Source of the DNA: Apricaphanius iberus
Lineage: Eukaryota; Chordata; Actinopteri; Cyprinodontiformes; Aphaniidae
Length of the DNA stretch: 64,000 nt
Assembly (NCBI GenBank): GCA_028564705.1
Contig: JAPXFQ010002842.1
Coordinates: forward strand, 173,938-237,937
Reading direction: 5' to 3'
This document shows positions 44,900 to 56,900 of the stretch, piece by piece (position 1 is the first letter of the stretch; each line of letters opens with the position of its first letter). The notes under the pieces are model-generated. The model saw only the letters and a program-made list of their open reading frames with translations, was not told the DNA's origin and ran no database searches. Position numbers and translations under genes: made by a program.

Positions 44900-44999
44900 G
44901 TGTCATGTTTCACTGCAGACGGAAGAGAAGAGTCAACATGAACTCAGACTCCATTTTATCTCTGAAGAACGGCTGGATTCAAATGTTTCATAATTGAAG
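44900..44999 (+). other. candidate 5' untranslated exon of the NLR gene, with an upstream ORF
   Basis: The sequence ends with a donor (aattgaag, then gtaaaa) at 44999-45000. It contains an ATG at 44938 that opens a 19-codon reading frame ([19 protein letters not shown]) closed by TGA at 44995-44997. Such an arrangement is expected to lower translation of the main frame. The 5' edge is not determined. Confidence 0.5.
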
Positions 45000-47900
45000 G
45001 TAAAATCAGATTATTCTCCTAACTTTCCTGTTTCTCAGTCAGTTTTTCTGTGTGTGAAGAGAAAAAGTCAGAACTCTGATTCTCTGGCAGATTATTGTTC
45101 CAGAGGGGAACTTTCTATTCCTGCGTCTGCAGCTCTGTTTCCAGTGTTTGGTGTCAGCAGCAATAAATGTGTTTCTGATGATAGTTTCTGGGTCTGTGGA
45201 GGAACTAAGAGACTCTGATCAAACAAAGGTTTCTGACTGTGCTGGTTTCTGTCCTGAGTCTGCATGGCTCCAGCTCTGAACCAGAGAACTTCCTGTTATC
45301 ACTGAACCGTTTCAGAACAGGTATGGAGCTGTTCTAAGCTCATCTGGTAACTAGATATGTTCCTGCTGATCAGCTCTGCTCTTCTTATACCTATAGAAAA
45401 ATATCATATTAGGCTCCTAAATGTTTCAGATCATCTAAATCATTTTATTATCAAACAAACATATCCCAACTAAATAGAAAATGTGTTTTTTAAATGATGA
45501 TCTCAGCTGTTAATGGGAGAAGCCATCCTTATTATCCTGGTCCAATGTGAAAACCAAAGTTTCTATTCCTTTTTTTATCATGGCGTATTATTTTAATGCA
45601 CTTTGTGTTTAATAAACTCCTAACTGGTACAGCTCCCACCCAGCGACTCTACAGGGGCCATTTCTGAGTACAAACCCCAGACTGGTATTAGTTGGTTCCC
45701 TGTTGGGCTGGCCTGATGTAGTGGAGACAAGCACATACCATGAAGGTCCAGTAAAATGAGGCTGAAATTCATAAATTCAGCCTAATAAGGAAGAAGTCAG
45801 TGTTCTGATCCAAAGCTCCAGATATGAAGATTAAAGATGGAAGCTCAGAGCCAGGCTTCCCTCAGCCTCTCTAACACATCACTACTTCAGAGGAAACCTT
45901 CACTCCTTCATCCACTACATCTGAACTCACTCTGGATGTTTCTACACACCTGGAACAGGATTCCAGTTTAGACCTGAAAAGGTTCAAGCTCAGCTTTAGC
46001 TCTAATGTTCTTCATGAACTCAGAAGTTCTCCAGATGGTTCTGAGGAGATCAGCCAGCAGACATCAGAAGGTCATGAAGTAGTGAAGGAGAGGAGAATTC
46101 AGAGCCAGATGTTACCTGCTGGAATCAGGTTCCTCTGATCCTCTACACACATGATGGGAATCAGCTTTCTGCTTTACAGGACACTTACTGGACCTGGATC
46201 ACTGGGAACTGACTGGTACTGGTTTCTCTTTCAGACTGACTGAAGTCCAGAAGATGGAGAGTCGAGATCTAAAGGAGGAGAGAGCAGAACCTCCAGGATC
46301 CAGCTGTTCATCTATGATGAGTTATCGGTCCAAAGATGACCCTCCAGACTTCAGAGAACCTGGACCCTCAGACATAAAGTAAGAAACTTATTTCTAACTG
46401 ATTCATGTGACTCTGCAGAGATAGAATAGATCTTATATTAACTGGTTGATGTTCAGGGTCTCACTGGTTTGTTCAGATTGTTTCATTGCAGGGAAATCCT
46501 TCTTTTCTAGTTGGCTCCATTATATCTCTCTCTCCTAATTCTCCTAAATTTTAAACTATCTGTCTCTGTACTCTCTAAACTATGTAAACTCAAAGTCAAA
46601 CCAAAGTATTTTATCCAAAATAATACTCTTTCCAAACTCCAACCTGATTGTAACTCCCTTACACAAACCCACATTTAGAATGGATCCTGAGGGGTTTATA
46701 TTTCTTTAAACCTCACCGCAAAATCTGAACCACTTCCTCAAACATTCATGTGGTACAGCCGGGCAGTGGGGCTTTGGACGTCTTTGACATTTAATAAAAG
46801 ACAACAGGAAACATGATTATCCAAAGTGTCTCTGAAAACGACCACATTATCTTCTTTGTTAGTCACTCTGCAGCTTCTTCAGTTGTTTTATCAGAGTTTC
46901 TCACTGATTGATGTGATCTGAATAACAACATGTTTGTGTTTCAGAGGTCAGAACCACAGACAGAGAGCAGATTCATGTGACTCTGCAGAAATAGAATAGA
47001 TCTAATATTAACTGGTTGATGTTCAGGGTCTCACTGGTTTGTTCAGATTGTTTCACTGTTGTTTCAAAATCATTTTCTCTACTTCTACATCAGCTTCTCT
47101 CTAACATCCTGCTCTTATAACATAAACAAATAAACCTCAGCAGCTTATATATTAGGAACATTGGGGCCCATTTCAGAAAGCAGGTTTAACTAACTTTAAA
47201 TCAAAACTGAACTTTAGGTTGACCAACTATAAGTTATCTAACTCAGAGTTTTTGGTTTGAGAACAGGGGTCTGTACCATGAAGGTAGCTGAACAAACTCG
47301 GGGTTACAGGATTGGTTCTGAGTCGACAAAACCAAACCGATGCTATCAGGCTTTATTGGTACCATGAAGCAGCTCATCAACTTTCTCTGTCAACTCAGGC
47401 TTTGATCCTTTAGCTATGATTAATCCACACGCGTGTGCACAAAAGAGTGACGTCAACACTGAACAACCAATCGGGTTCGAGGAGCAAGAGATAATTCTTC
47501 AGAAATATGAAGAATATATAGAAATATTTTTCAAGCACGCAGTAACACTGCATCTGCTGCTAAAGCAAGAGAACAATCTTGGAGGAAGATTGCTGATTGC
47601 GTTAATGCGCAGGTTAAACAATTAATGTACATTTATGTAGGCTAATCATATTAAAAATATATTCAATGCTAAAATGAAAATGTATTCGTGTTGAGAGAAT
47701 ATATATATATATATATATACATATATATGAATTAAAAATATAAATTTTAAATCATTCTTAACAGGTAGCTACTGCAGACTACTGTATAAGAGATTTCTAA
47801 GTGTGAAATATGCTTTGTTGAAAAAGAAAAAAAATGAGTGTGAAATGTTAAATTTGGTCATGTGATGTCACCCTATCAACATATCTTACCGGCAATTTTA

Positions 47901-50900
47901 TAAAACGCCTCTTTTATGGACATAGTCGATAAATGTCCAGGGAACAGAATGAAGCTATTTATGTACCCCTGCAGAGCGAGGACCATCTTTTGAATGGTTC
48001 AACAGACTGTGTTTTTCCCTAGATTCTCTGCATCCCCGACCGCATACAAGTATGTAACACTTGCAAAAAAACCACAACGCAATACTTACCATTTGCGGTA
48101 CAGTAAGGGCATGCCTTCGACGAGTCACATTTGTTATGTGTGGCTCAAGAAGTTCACAAAGATAAGACATTCCTTCCGTGCAAAATCTGTATCTTTCATA
48201 CAAGCAAGCATCAGGAAAGTCAAATGGATTTTGTCTGTCCCTAAAAACTCTTTCTCTACGAAGTGCTCGTCTAACAATTTACGCGGAGATGTCCACAGGA
48301 TTTGGGAGAAAAGGTGAAGCCATTGCAACAGAGAACAGACGCTGGGAATTAGTTACTTCACCTATATGTTTCTTTAGCTGATTGGTCAAACTTCAGTCTG
48401 AGATCTCGAATCCAGAACATAACCTGCCCCGGAGCAGGTTAGCCGTGCAGCGTAAGATACCATGGCAACGAACACCGATTAAAGCCGAGCTACTTTCATA
48501 GTACCTAAAACCCAGGGTTGGCGGAAACTAAGCTGAAACATAGCTGGCTAGCCACCTAATCCGGCTTCATGGTACAGGCCCCTGGTGTTAAGAACTTGTT
48601 CAATCAACTCTGAGTCAAAGTTACCCTGAGTTACACTTGTTTACGAGGATATAAAAAGCCCTCATCAATGGGACACAGAAACAGATTAGTTCATCCTACT
48701 TCTCCCCAGCAGAGTTGGATATATTAATGACTGCCTATGTTGAAAATCAACATTTTTATAAATCTCTTCTGTCTGTATGCCACTGATTATCCTGCCCCAT
48801 GTTTATAGCGTTTTAAGCTAGCAGCCAGCATGGTGACATGCAAACTTGTTGGCAGTTGATCCAGTTCAATACAACAATAAAGGCTCATGGGAAATTGTAT
48901 AAATTGATTAAATATGACTGTTTGTGGTCTTATAAAGTGTGCTAATGTAAATATGTGCACAGCTATACTCTACATGCCCCTAGTAGTTGCTGATATTTCA
49001 ATTTTAACTAATTTGTTATATTTTTAAATATATTTGAAGTGCCTTGAGTGAGAACTCTATGAGCCCAATAGCCAATATATTCATTGGGTATATTTTTAAT
49101 TCAGTATTGGTGCTTGTTAAATTACTCCTATGTACACTGAATTTCAAGTAATGTTGGTTTTTACATAGGGCATTCTTTGTTGGGTTAAATCATATGTTTT
49201 TTATGGACCAACCTCATGTACTTCTGCCCAAACAAAGAAATATTAAAATCTTCAGCCATATATTCATTGCTATCATTTAATACTGTCTATATGAAAGCCA
49301 TACCTAGATACCTGCTATAACTGCATATTTCAGAATGTGACTGTCCTGGGCTGCTTCCGAATACCTCTACTACACCTACTACGTAGTAGGCGAAAATAAG
49401 TAAGCGAGCGATGTAGTAGATCCGAATCTCTAGTATGGATTGGCAAAGTAGGCATAAAGTTCCCGGATGTGTACTACCGCCACAATAAAATCCGCTGTAT
49501 GCTACGCTATCCCATAATGCAGCGGAAGCCCCAACATCGTAGAAGAAGAGTGACGTCGGCTATGCCGAGGAAGGGACCACAGGCGACGTAGCGTAAACAT
49601 CCCGGTAAAATGGTAGAGCAGTAGTAGTAGTAGTACGCCCGATTTCATGCCTACTACCCACCCGTTTGCTACGCAGTATTTACTGGATCAACGGGCAAGA
49701 AGTAGCTACTGGTAGTCTGTAGTAAATACTATAGAATTCGGATGCAGGGCCGGATTTGGTTTCCAGTATAGCCAACAGAAAGAAGACTGAGGTCCCCAAA
49801 AACAGGTGGTAGGCCACCCCCACCACCACTCACAGAGGCTGTAGAGATCACCCCCTGTCCAAACAGTGGGGGACCTGTTGCTGAAGGAATCTCTGGGGGG
49901 CGCTATTGAACCCAGCTACACCTCAGAACACAAGGGTCTACATAAGAGTCGTTATTCAAATGAAATGCCAATGTTAGATGTAATTTCCATCCATTCTTCT
50001 TTACGCTACAGTTCTCTGTAATTGGCTGCTGTTGATCTCAGATATCAATCTGTTCTAAGGTGACTCAGAGTCAGAACTATTGTGATGGGACATGCACTGT
50101 ATTTAAAAAAAGTACATAAGGTGGGACACTTTTCTGGTTCATCTGACTAACCTTCTTCCAACAGTTACTGAAGGTATAATCTCTTGTGTGAAATCCTATA
50201 CTATAACAAACTTCCATGTTGCTAACTATCTGTCTATCAATGGAGAGCGTATGCCTGTGATTTGTTAGCTCAAGCATGGATCCTGCCTGCAGATCAACAG
50301 CTAAATCCCCATGAGGGGGAATCTATTCTGCCATAGAAAAAAATCTGAAACCTAATGACAATAACTTTTACAACAATCTGACTATCAGATTCCCAAAAAA
50401 GGTGAGGATTTGCGTTCCATGCTGTGTAGGAACCACATCAGGTATTCTAATAAGCACAAATTTTTTATTTGTAGTTCCTTGGCCAGGTTGTTCTGATTGA
50501 ATAATGGTGCATTCAAGATTACATGTTAATTCTATGATGGAGGCCGTTGGAGGAGCGTCATAGTCTCTGCGGCGCTTTGTGAGCTTTGGCTCCATTAACT
50601 TTTCAAGCTTTTCCTACATTTCAAGCTTCAAAGCACCAGAAGCCAGCAACGCAGAAGTTCAAATAGCTGAACTTTTTATGGTTTTGACGGTCCTGAAGTG
50701 CCGCGTCAACCAATCAGAGGGTTTTATTTTAGTGATATCACTACACGTATCTCAACAATGGACGACAAGCTCATCGTTGCCGTCTGCAATCACAGAGAAC
50801 TTTATGATCCGTCCTCGCAGATTTAAAAAAATCATAAATAAAACGTACTTGTTTTGGTAGGCGATCTGAGCACCGATGCGGCTCAGGAGGTTGTCAAACT

Positions 50901-53900
50901 GGCCGTGGGACAGACGAAAGTAGCACTGGGAATGAACCTCATCCATATGTAGCTCCTGGAGCAAATGGTTAAACTCCCCAAACTCAGAACGCATCCGAAG
51001 AATAGGGTGTATCCACAAACAGCTCTAATGCAGCCAAAGTCGATGTTGTCTAGCTTTAAGCAAATAAAGCCGAGCCACTCTCTCAATAAGATCCATCATA
51101 GTTCAGAGTGTCCGTCAACAGAAGAAGCACCGTCCACGCGCTCTTTTTTTGCTCAGAAGTGGCAGGCTTTGCAAGCTTCAACATAGAAGCGTCAAACTAG
51201 ATACTTTGTGAGCTTCGCTTGATGCTGACAAAGTCTGTGGTCTGATTGCAGCATAATACTTAGATATAAAAAAAAATCTACTGAATAGGTATTAACTCTA
51301 CGAAGCACCGGTAAGGGGCAACCGGGGTGTCCTGCAGAGACGTATCCGGCGGGCTACATGCTGGATGCTTGGACAAAGCCGTTGTGTCAATACTCTCGCA
51401 AGAGGACACGGAAGATATCTATCTATTCAGAATCATGGTGATAGGGTTCCTGTTGATTGGAAAGGGTAGTTACTGGATCTACCGCAAAATGGAGCAACAA
51501 AGATCGAGATTGGAGAGCATTCTGGAAGCGATTGGACGGCTGAAGGAACAGTCGGAAGCGTTGGTTCGTGCTGACGGGACTCAGAACCAGATGCTTTGGG
51601 AGCTGGGATGCAGGCAGGACGCTACAAGAGGCGATCTGGCCGGCGCACTGGGAGTCATCCGCAAATTTTCATCGGACTTGGAGGAACTGTTTTTTTTCTA
51701 TTACCTGTATTTTGAGTCTTCACTAAGGATCAAAACACAGATGACCGCTTTTCCCCCTCACCGTGGACCCCCCCTACCTCCCTGCTGTGTATCTGTTCCT
51801 ATCTGCTTACATGGGAGTGCTGCTCGTGCAGCTGCATGCCCTTCAGTGACCTGGATCTGTTGGGGTTTTTTTGTCCGTTGTTTGTAATGATCTTGGACAG
51901 ATTGTACTGTAAACTATAAATTCCTTGTATGTCTCATATTCGGCCATTAAAGCTGATTCTGATTCTGAAATCATCAGATTAAAATTTGACGGATAAGAAT
52001 AGATTGTGACCAGATTTTTTTGGACCCTGTTGGTAAAAATGACGGAAAAAAAAATCTCTAGCGCAAACTGATTGCAAGGACAGTTTATCTAGTATGGTAT
52101 CTTGGTGATTTACATGCATTTTTAGAGTATTCTATGAGCTGTACTTGTAGTAAAAAGCTTTACAGTTTAATCAAAACGTACTTTCTGTTGCCCATTGCAC
52201 CTTGAGGGGGGAATGTGTTCACAAGCTGAAGAACATAAAATCTGGCTAACCAGAAACAACGCTGAAATGGTAGGCAGACCCACCATAAAAAGTTAGCACC
52301 CCCTGCTGTCCTTGTTGGGAATTGCTTTGCAACAGTAAAAAATCACGGAGAACTATAAAAGAAAAATGTCTCCATCAATACATCGGCGTTTGGGTACAAA
52401 CTTGCTGACGGAGAAGTAGAAACTAGGCTTAAGAAGGCTCTTAGATGAGAGATAAAATGTTTAAAAAACAAGAACAGTCTAGTTACCTTCATTTAAACTC
52501 TCAAAAGTATAATTTGATAGCTTTTATTTAGACAAAACCAACAGGCTGAAAAGAACCTGATATTTAACATCATTGCTAAAAAAGAAACTCAGACAAGACC
52601 AGAAGAACTAAATGGAAATCAGAAAAAAGTTCATAAAATGAACAAGAGCACCGAAATTAAAACAGGAAATGGGTTCAATAAAGTTGGATTGTAACTAAAG
52701 ACTATAACTGTGAACAATATATGCTGTATATATTGCTCTTTCTGTGTCTATGCTGCCTTCTCCAAACCCCAGACGGTCTCGGCAGAAATAATGCTGAGCC
52801 TGGCACTGCTGGAGTTTTTCCTCTCCACTGTTGCTTCATGCTTGCTCAGTGTGAGGGATTGCTGAGAATTCACGGCGCAATCTTCTGTGGTTCTCTAATT
52901 CCTAAATTAAACATTGTATTGTAATAACTCTTCTTGTAAAGTGACATCTGTTTCGACACGGCGCTATATAAATAAACTGAATTGTATTGACAACAAAACT
53001 ACAAAGTGCAGAACCAAAGCCCAAAGAATCAACTTGAAGTCAAATTTAGTTGATCCAACTTTAGATGAAGAATAAAGAAATAAACTTGGAATAGCTTTTT
53101 ACTTCTAACATATATAAATAATGCAATGTCATGGTACATGGCTCTTTATCAAAGGCTGAGATAAATGCAGATTGAGGTTTAACCTGTTTACTTGTGTTCC
53201 TCCATTAAATAGGGATCCATCTCTCTACACTGAAATCTAGATCGAGTCAGTTTTTGGTCTCTTTCAGCCTCTGATGTAAGCAGTTTTCTGCTCTGGATCA
53301 GACAGAATAAATAGTATCTAGTACGGAGCTGGATAGTAGGAAGTACTAACACGCAGTAGGTGATCAAGGAGAATCACACAGATGGCTGAATGTAGCATAT
53401 TTATTTCCATCTTCACTCCAATCCCACTCAAATACACTTTTCTGGTGAATCAGTGGTTCTGAATAAATTAAAGAGATAAAAAAGAAATAACATGAAGTTA
53501 TAAACATGAAAAAAATAAACTCACCTGTCTTAGAGACACATAGTAATATTTATAAGTCACATTTCAGAATGAGCCTGAGACGGTGAAAATGGAAAGCTAG
53601 AAACTTCTGGAATAATTTTAGTTAACAGCTCTAACGCTTTCTGATTGGTCAGATCAGAGGGGAGTTCTTACACTGATAATGTAAATATTAGCAATATATA
53701 AATAAAGTAAAATGAAATGGTAATGTTTCTGTCCCTTTTACACAGAAATAGTCCAAACCAGACATGATCAATGTTCTGATGTTCTGTTCTGACCCATGTT
53801 TTGGTCTTTTGTTTGTGGTGGACGTTCATGAATATCTTCAGCTTCAGTAGGACAGTCCCACCCTGTTGTTAGTCAACTTATTCAGTGATGGAAAAATTAT

Positions 53901-56900
53901 ATTTACAGGTGGAGGAAGAGGAGCAGCGTTGGTGTGGAGGAGCAGCCGTCCTGCTGTACTTTGTGTCAGAAGGTCCTGATGGATCCGGTCTCTACCAGCT
54001 GTGGACACTGGTTCTGCAGACAATGCATCGAGTCATACTGGGACCCGTCTGCTCCATCAGGACCCTCCTCCTGCCCCCAGTGTGGGAAAAGACCCAGAAC
54101 AGAAGCTGGACTGCTGACAGCCAATCAGAGCACCTGTACACCAGGTAAGAATGAACGCCATTTTAAATATGAACACTACCTGATCCAATGAGCTGATTCT
54201 CTAGCAGATTAGAGCATTACTGTACCTATAGCTTTCCTTCATTAAGTTCTGGGAAATGCTGTGAGGAAAAATAATTTCTTCCTCTCTGCCTCTTCTGTAG
54301 CTGCTGTGTTTGTAGCAGAAGGTCAGATAGAAATAATGAAATGAGGACAACGGTAACATGATGCAGTGTTCATGTTTCTTTAAGCTGCTGGATATAATGT
54401 TGGTGTTTCTGTCAGTATTTCTTCATCTGATCTGCTCTGTGAATCAGATGCTGACAGTAAACAGATACTGGCCACAAACCAGAGGCAGAAATCTGCTGTC
54501 TGACAATAGAACAATGTTCTGGTTCTGAGGATGGATCCGACTGTTGAGCATCACATCATGTGAAGTCAGAGACCTTATAATGATGACACCTTCTACTGTT
54601 CCAGATGGTTCTGTTCCAGCTTAATCACTAAATCCCGTTTTTACTTCAGTTGTCTTTTTTCTGTGTTTCAGCAGATGTTGGTCTGCAGGAGGTTTTAGAG
54701 GAACATAAGATCAGTCTGAGGAGGAGATGTGAAAGTGTGACTGAAGGAAGTGATGAAACAGGAAGTAGAACCCTCCTCAACAGGATCTACACTGATCTCT
54801 ACATCACAGAGGGACAGAGTGAAGATGTTAATACCCAACATGAGGTGAAGCAGCTGGAGAGAGCTTCCAAGATCCAGAAGCTCCATGGCCGTCCAATCAG
54901 GTACCAGGACATCTTTAAAGCCTTACCTGATCAACATGGAGCCATCAGAGTGGTTCTGACCAACGGTGTCGCTGGTGTTGGAAAAACCTTCTCAGTGCAG
55001 AAGTTCACTCTGGACTGGGCAGAGGACTTGGAGAACCAAGATGTCCATGTGGTGGTTCTGCTTTCCTTCAGGGAGCTGAACTTGATCAGAGATGAGCAGC
55101 ACAGTCTTCTCACGCTGCTCCATGTTTTCCATCCAACACTCCAGAAGCTCCCAGCAGAGAAGCTGGCTGTCTGGAAACTTCTCTTCATCTTTGATGGTCT
55201 GGATGAAAGCAGACTTTCTCTGGACTTCAACAACAGTAGGCTGGTTTCTGACGTCACACAGAAGTCATCAGTCAACGTTCTGCTGATAAACCTCATCCAG
55301 GGAAACCTGCTTCCCTCGGCTCTCATCTGGATAACTTCCAGACCTGCAGCAGCCAATCAGATCCCTCCTTCATGTGTTACCAGGGTAACAGAAGTACGAG
55401 GCTTCACCGACACCCAGAAGGAGGAGTACTTCAGGAGGAGGTTCAGTGATGAAGAGCTGTCCAGCAGAATCATCTCCCACATCAAGACCTGCAGGAGCCT
55501 CCACATCATGTGTGCAATCCCAGTCTTCTGCTGGATCACTGCTACAGTTCTGGAGAACATGTTGACCACAGAGCAGAGAGGAGAGCTGCCCAAGACCATG
55601 ACTGACATGTACTCACACTTCCTGCTGGTCCAGACACAGAGGAAGAAGAACAAGTACCATGGAGGACATGAGACAAGTCCACAGGAGCTGATGGAGCCTG
55701 ACAGGGAAGTTCTTCTGAAGCTGGGGAGGCTGGCGTTGGAACATCTTGACAAAGGAAACATCATGTTCTACCAAGAAGACCTGGAGCAGTGTGGTCTGGA
55801 TGTCACTGAGGCCTCGGTGTACTCAGGAGTTTGTACAGAGATCTTCAGAAGAGAGAGTGTGATCTTCCAGAAACCAGTCTACTGCTTTGTTCATCTGAGC
55901 ATCCAGGAGTTTCTGGCTGCAGTCTACATGTTCCACTGTTTCATCAGCAGGAACACAGAGGAGATCAAGAAGATCCTGGGAGGATACTACAGAGAAACAT
56001 CTCTGAAGGACTTTATGAAGAAAGCCATGGATAAATCCCTCAGCAGTAAAAATGGCCACCTGGACCTGTTTGTTCGCTTCCTTCATGGCCTCTCTGTGGA
56101 ATCCAACCAGAGACTCTTAGGAGGCCTGCTGGGTCAGACAGAGAACCGTCCAGAAACCATTCATAGAATCATTAAGAATCTGAAGAAGATGAACACTGGT
56201 TATATCTCTCCAGACAGAAGCATCAACATCTTCCACTGTCTGATGGAGATGAAGGACCTCTCAGTTTATCAGAAGATCCAACAGTTCCTGAAATCAGAGA
56301 ACAGATCAGAGAAGAAGCTCTCAGAGATCCAGTGTTCAGCTCTGGCCTTCATGCTGCAGATGTCAGAGGAGGTTCTGGATGAGTTGGACCTGGAGAAGTA
56401 CAACACATCAGAATGGGGACGACGGAGACTGATACCAGCTGTGAGGAACTGCAGAAAGGCTCGGTGAGTCCAGATGTCTTCATGGTGTGAATGCTGACTC
56501 AGCACTATTGTCCTCCTGTTTCTTCTTCTTCTCCAAGTTGCTTCTGGACATTTTTTGGTCTTTCACTACTTCCTTCAAACTTTGGACTATTTCAACCATC
56601 TAAACGTTCAGCTCATCCAGGACAGCACTGCTGGAGATTTTTATCATTTTATAAATATTCCACTTTTATCAGTTTCCATTAAAATACATAGAAAACCTTG
56701 AGAACTGTAGAAAATTTCTGTTTTCTCTGAAAGATCCAATCAGCCAGAGTCACATTAGAAATTATAAAAAGCTCTTCTCTGATTGGGCCATTATCAATAA
56801 ATCACCTTTTAGGATATTTAGCTGTTTTTATAAAATCACTGTCTAGGTTTGATGGGAACTTTGTTCCTCTGAGACAATGGACAGACCACCACAGAGACAT

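Larger units (their letters stand above)
47267..48582. mobile_element. Harbinger (ISL2EU-type) element with both genes decayed
   Basis: The ends GGGTCTGTACCATGAAG and (reverse complement) GGGGCCTGTACCATGAAG are inverted repeats 1.3 kb apart. The plus strand carries a Myb/SANT-like ORF with one frameshift. The minus strand carries a transposase fragment. Two diverging genes is the usual Harbinger plan. Confidence 0.8.

Noticed and set aside
54931..55764. ORFs of 135-141 codons on the minus strand
   Set aside because: Antisense shadows of the NACHT exon.
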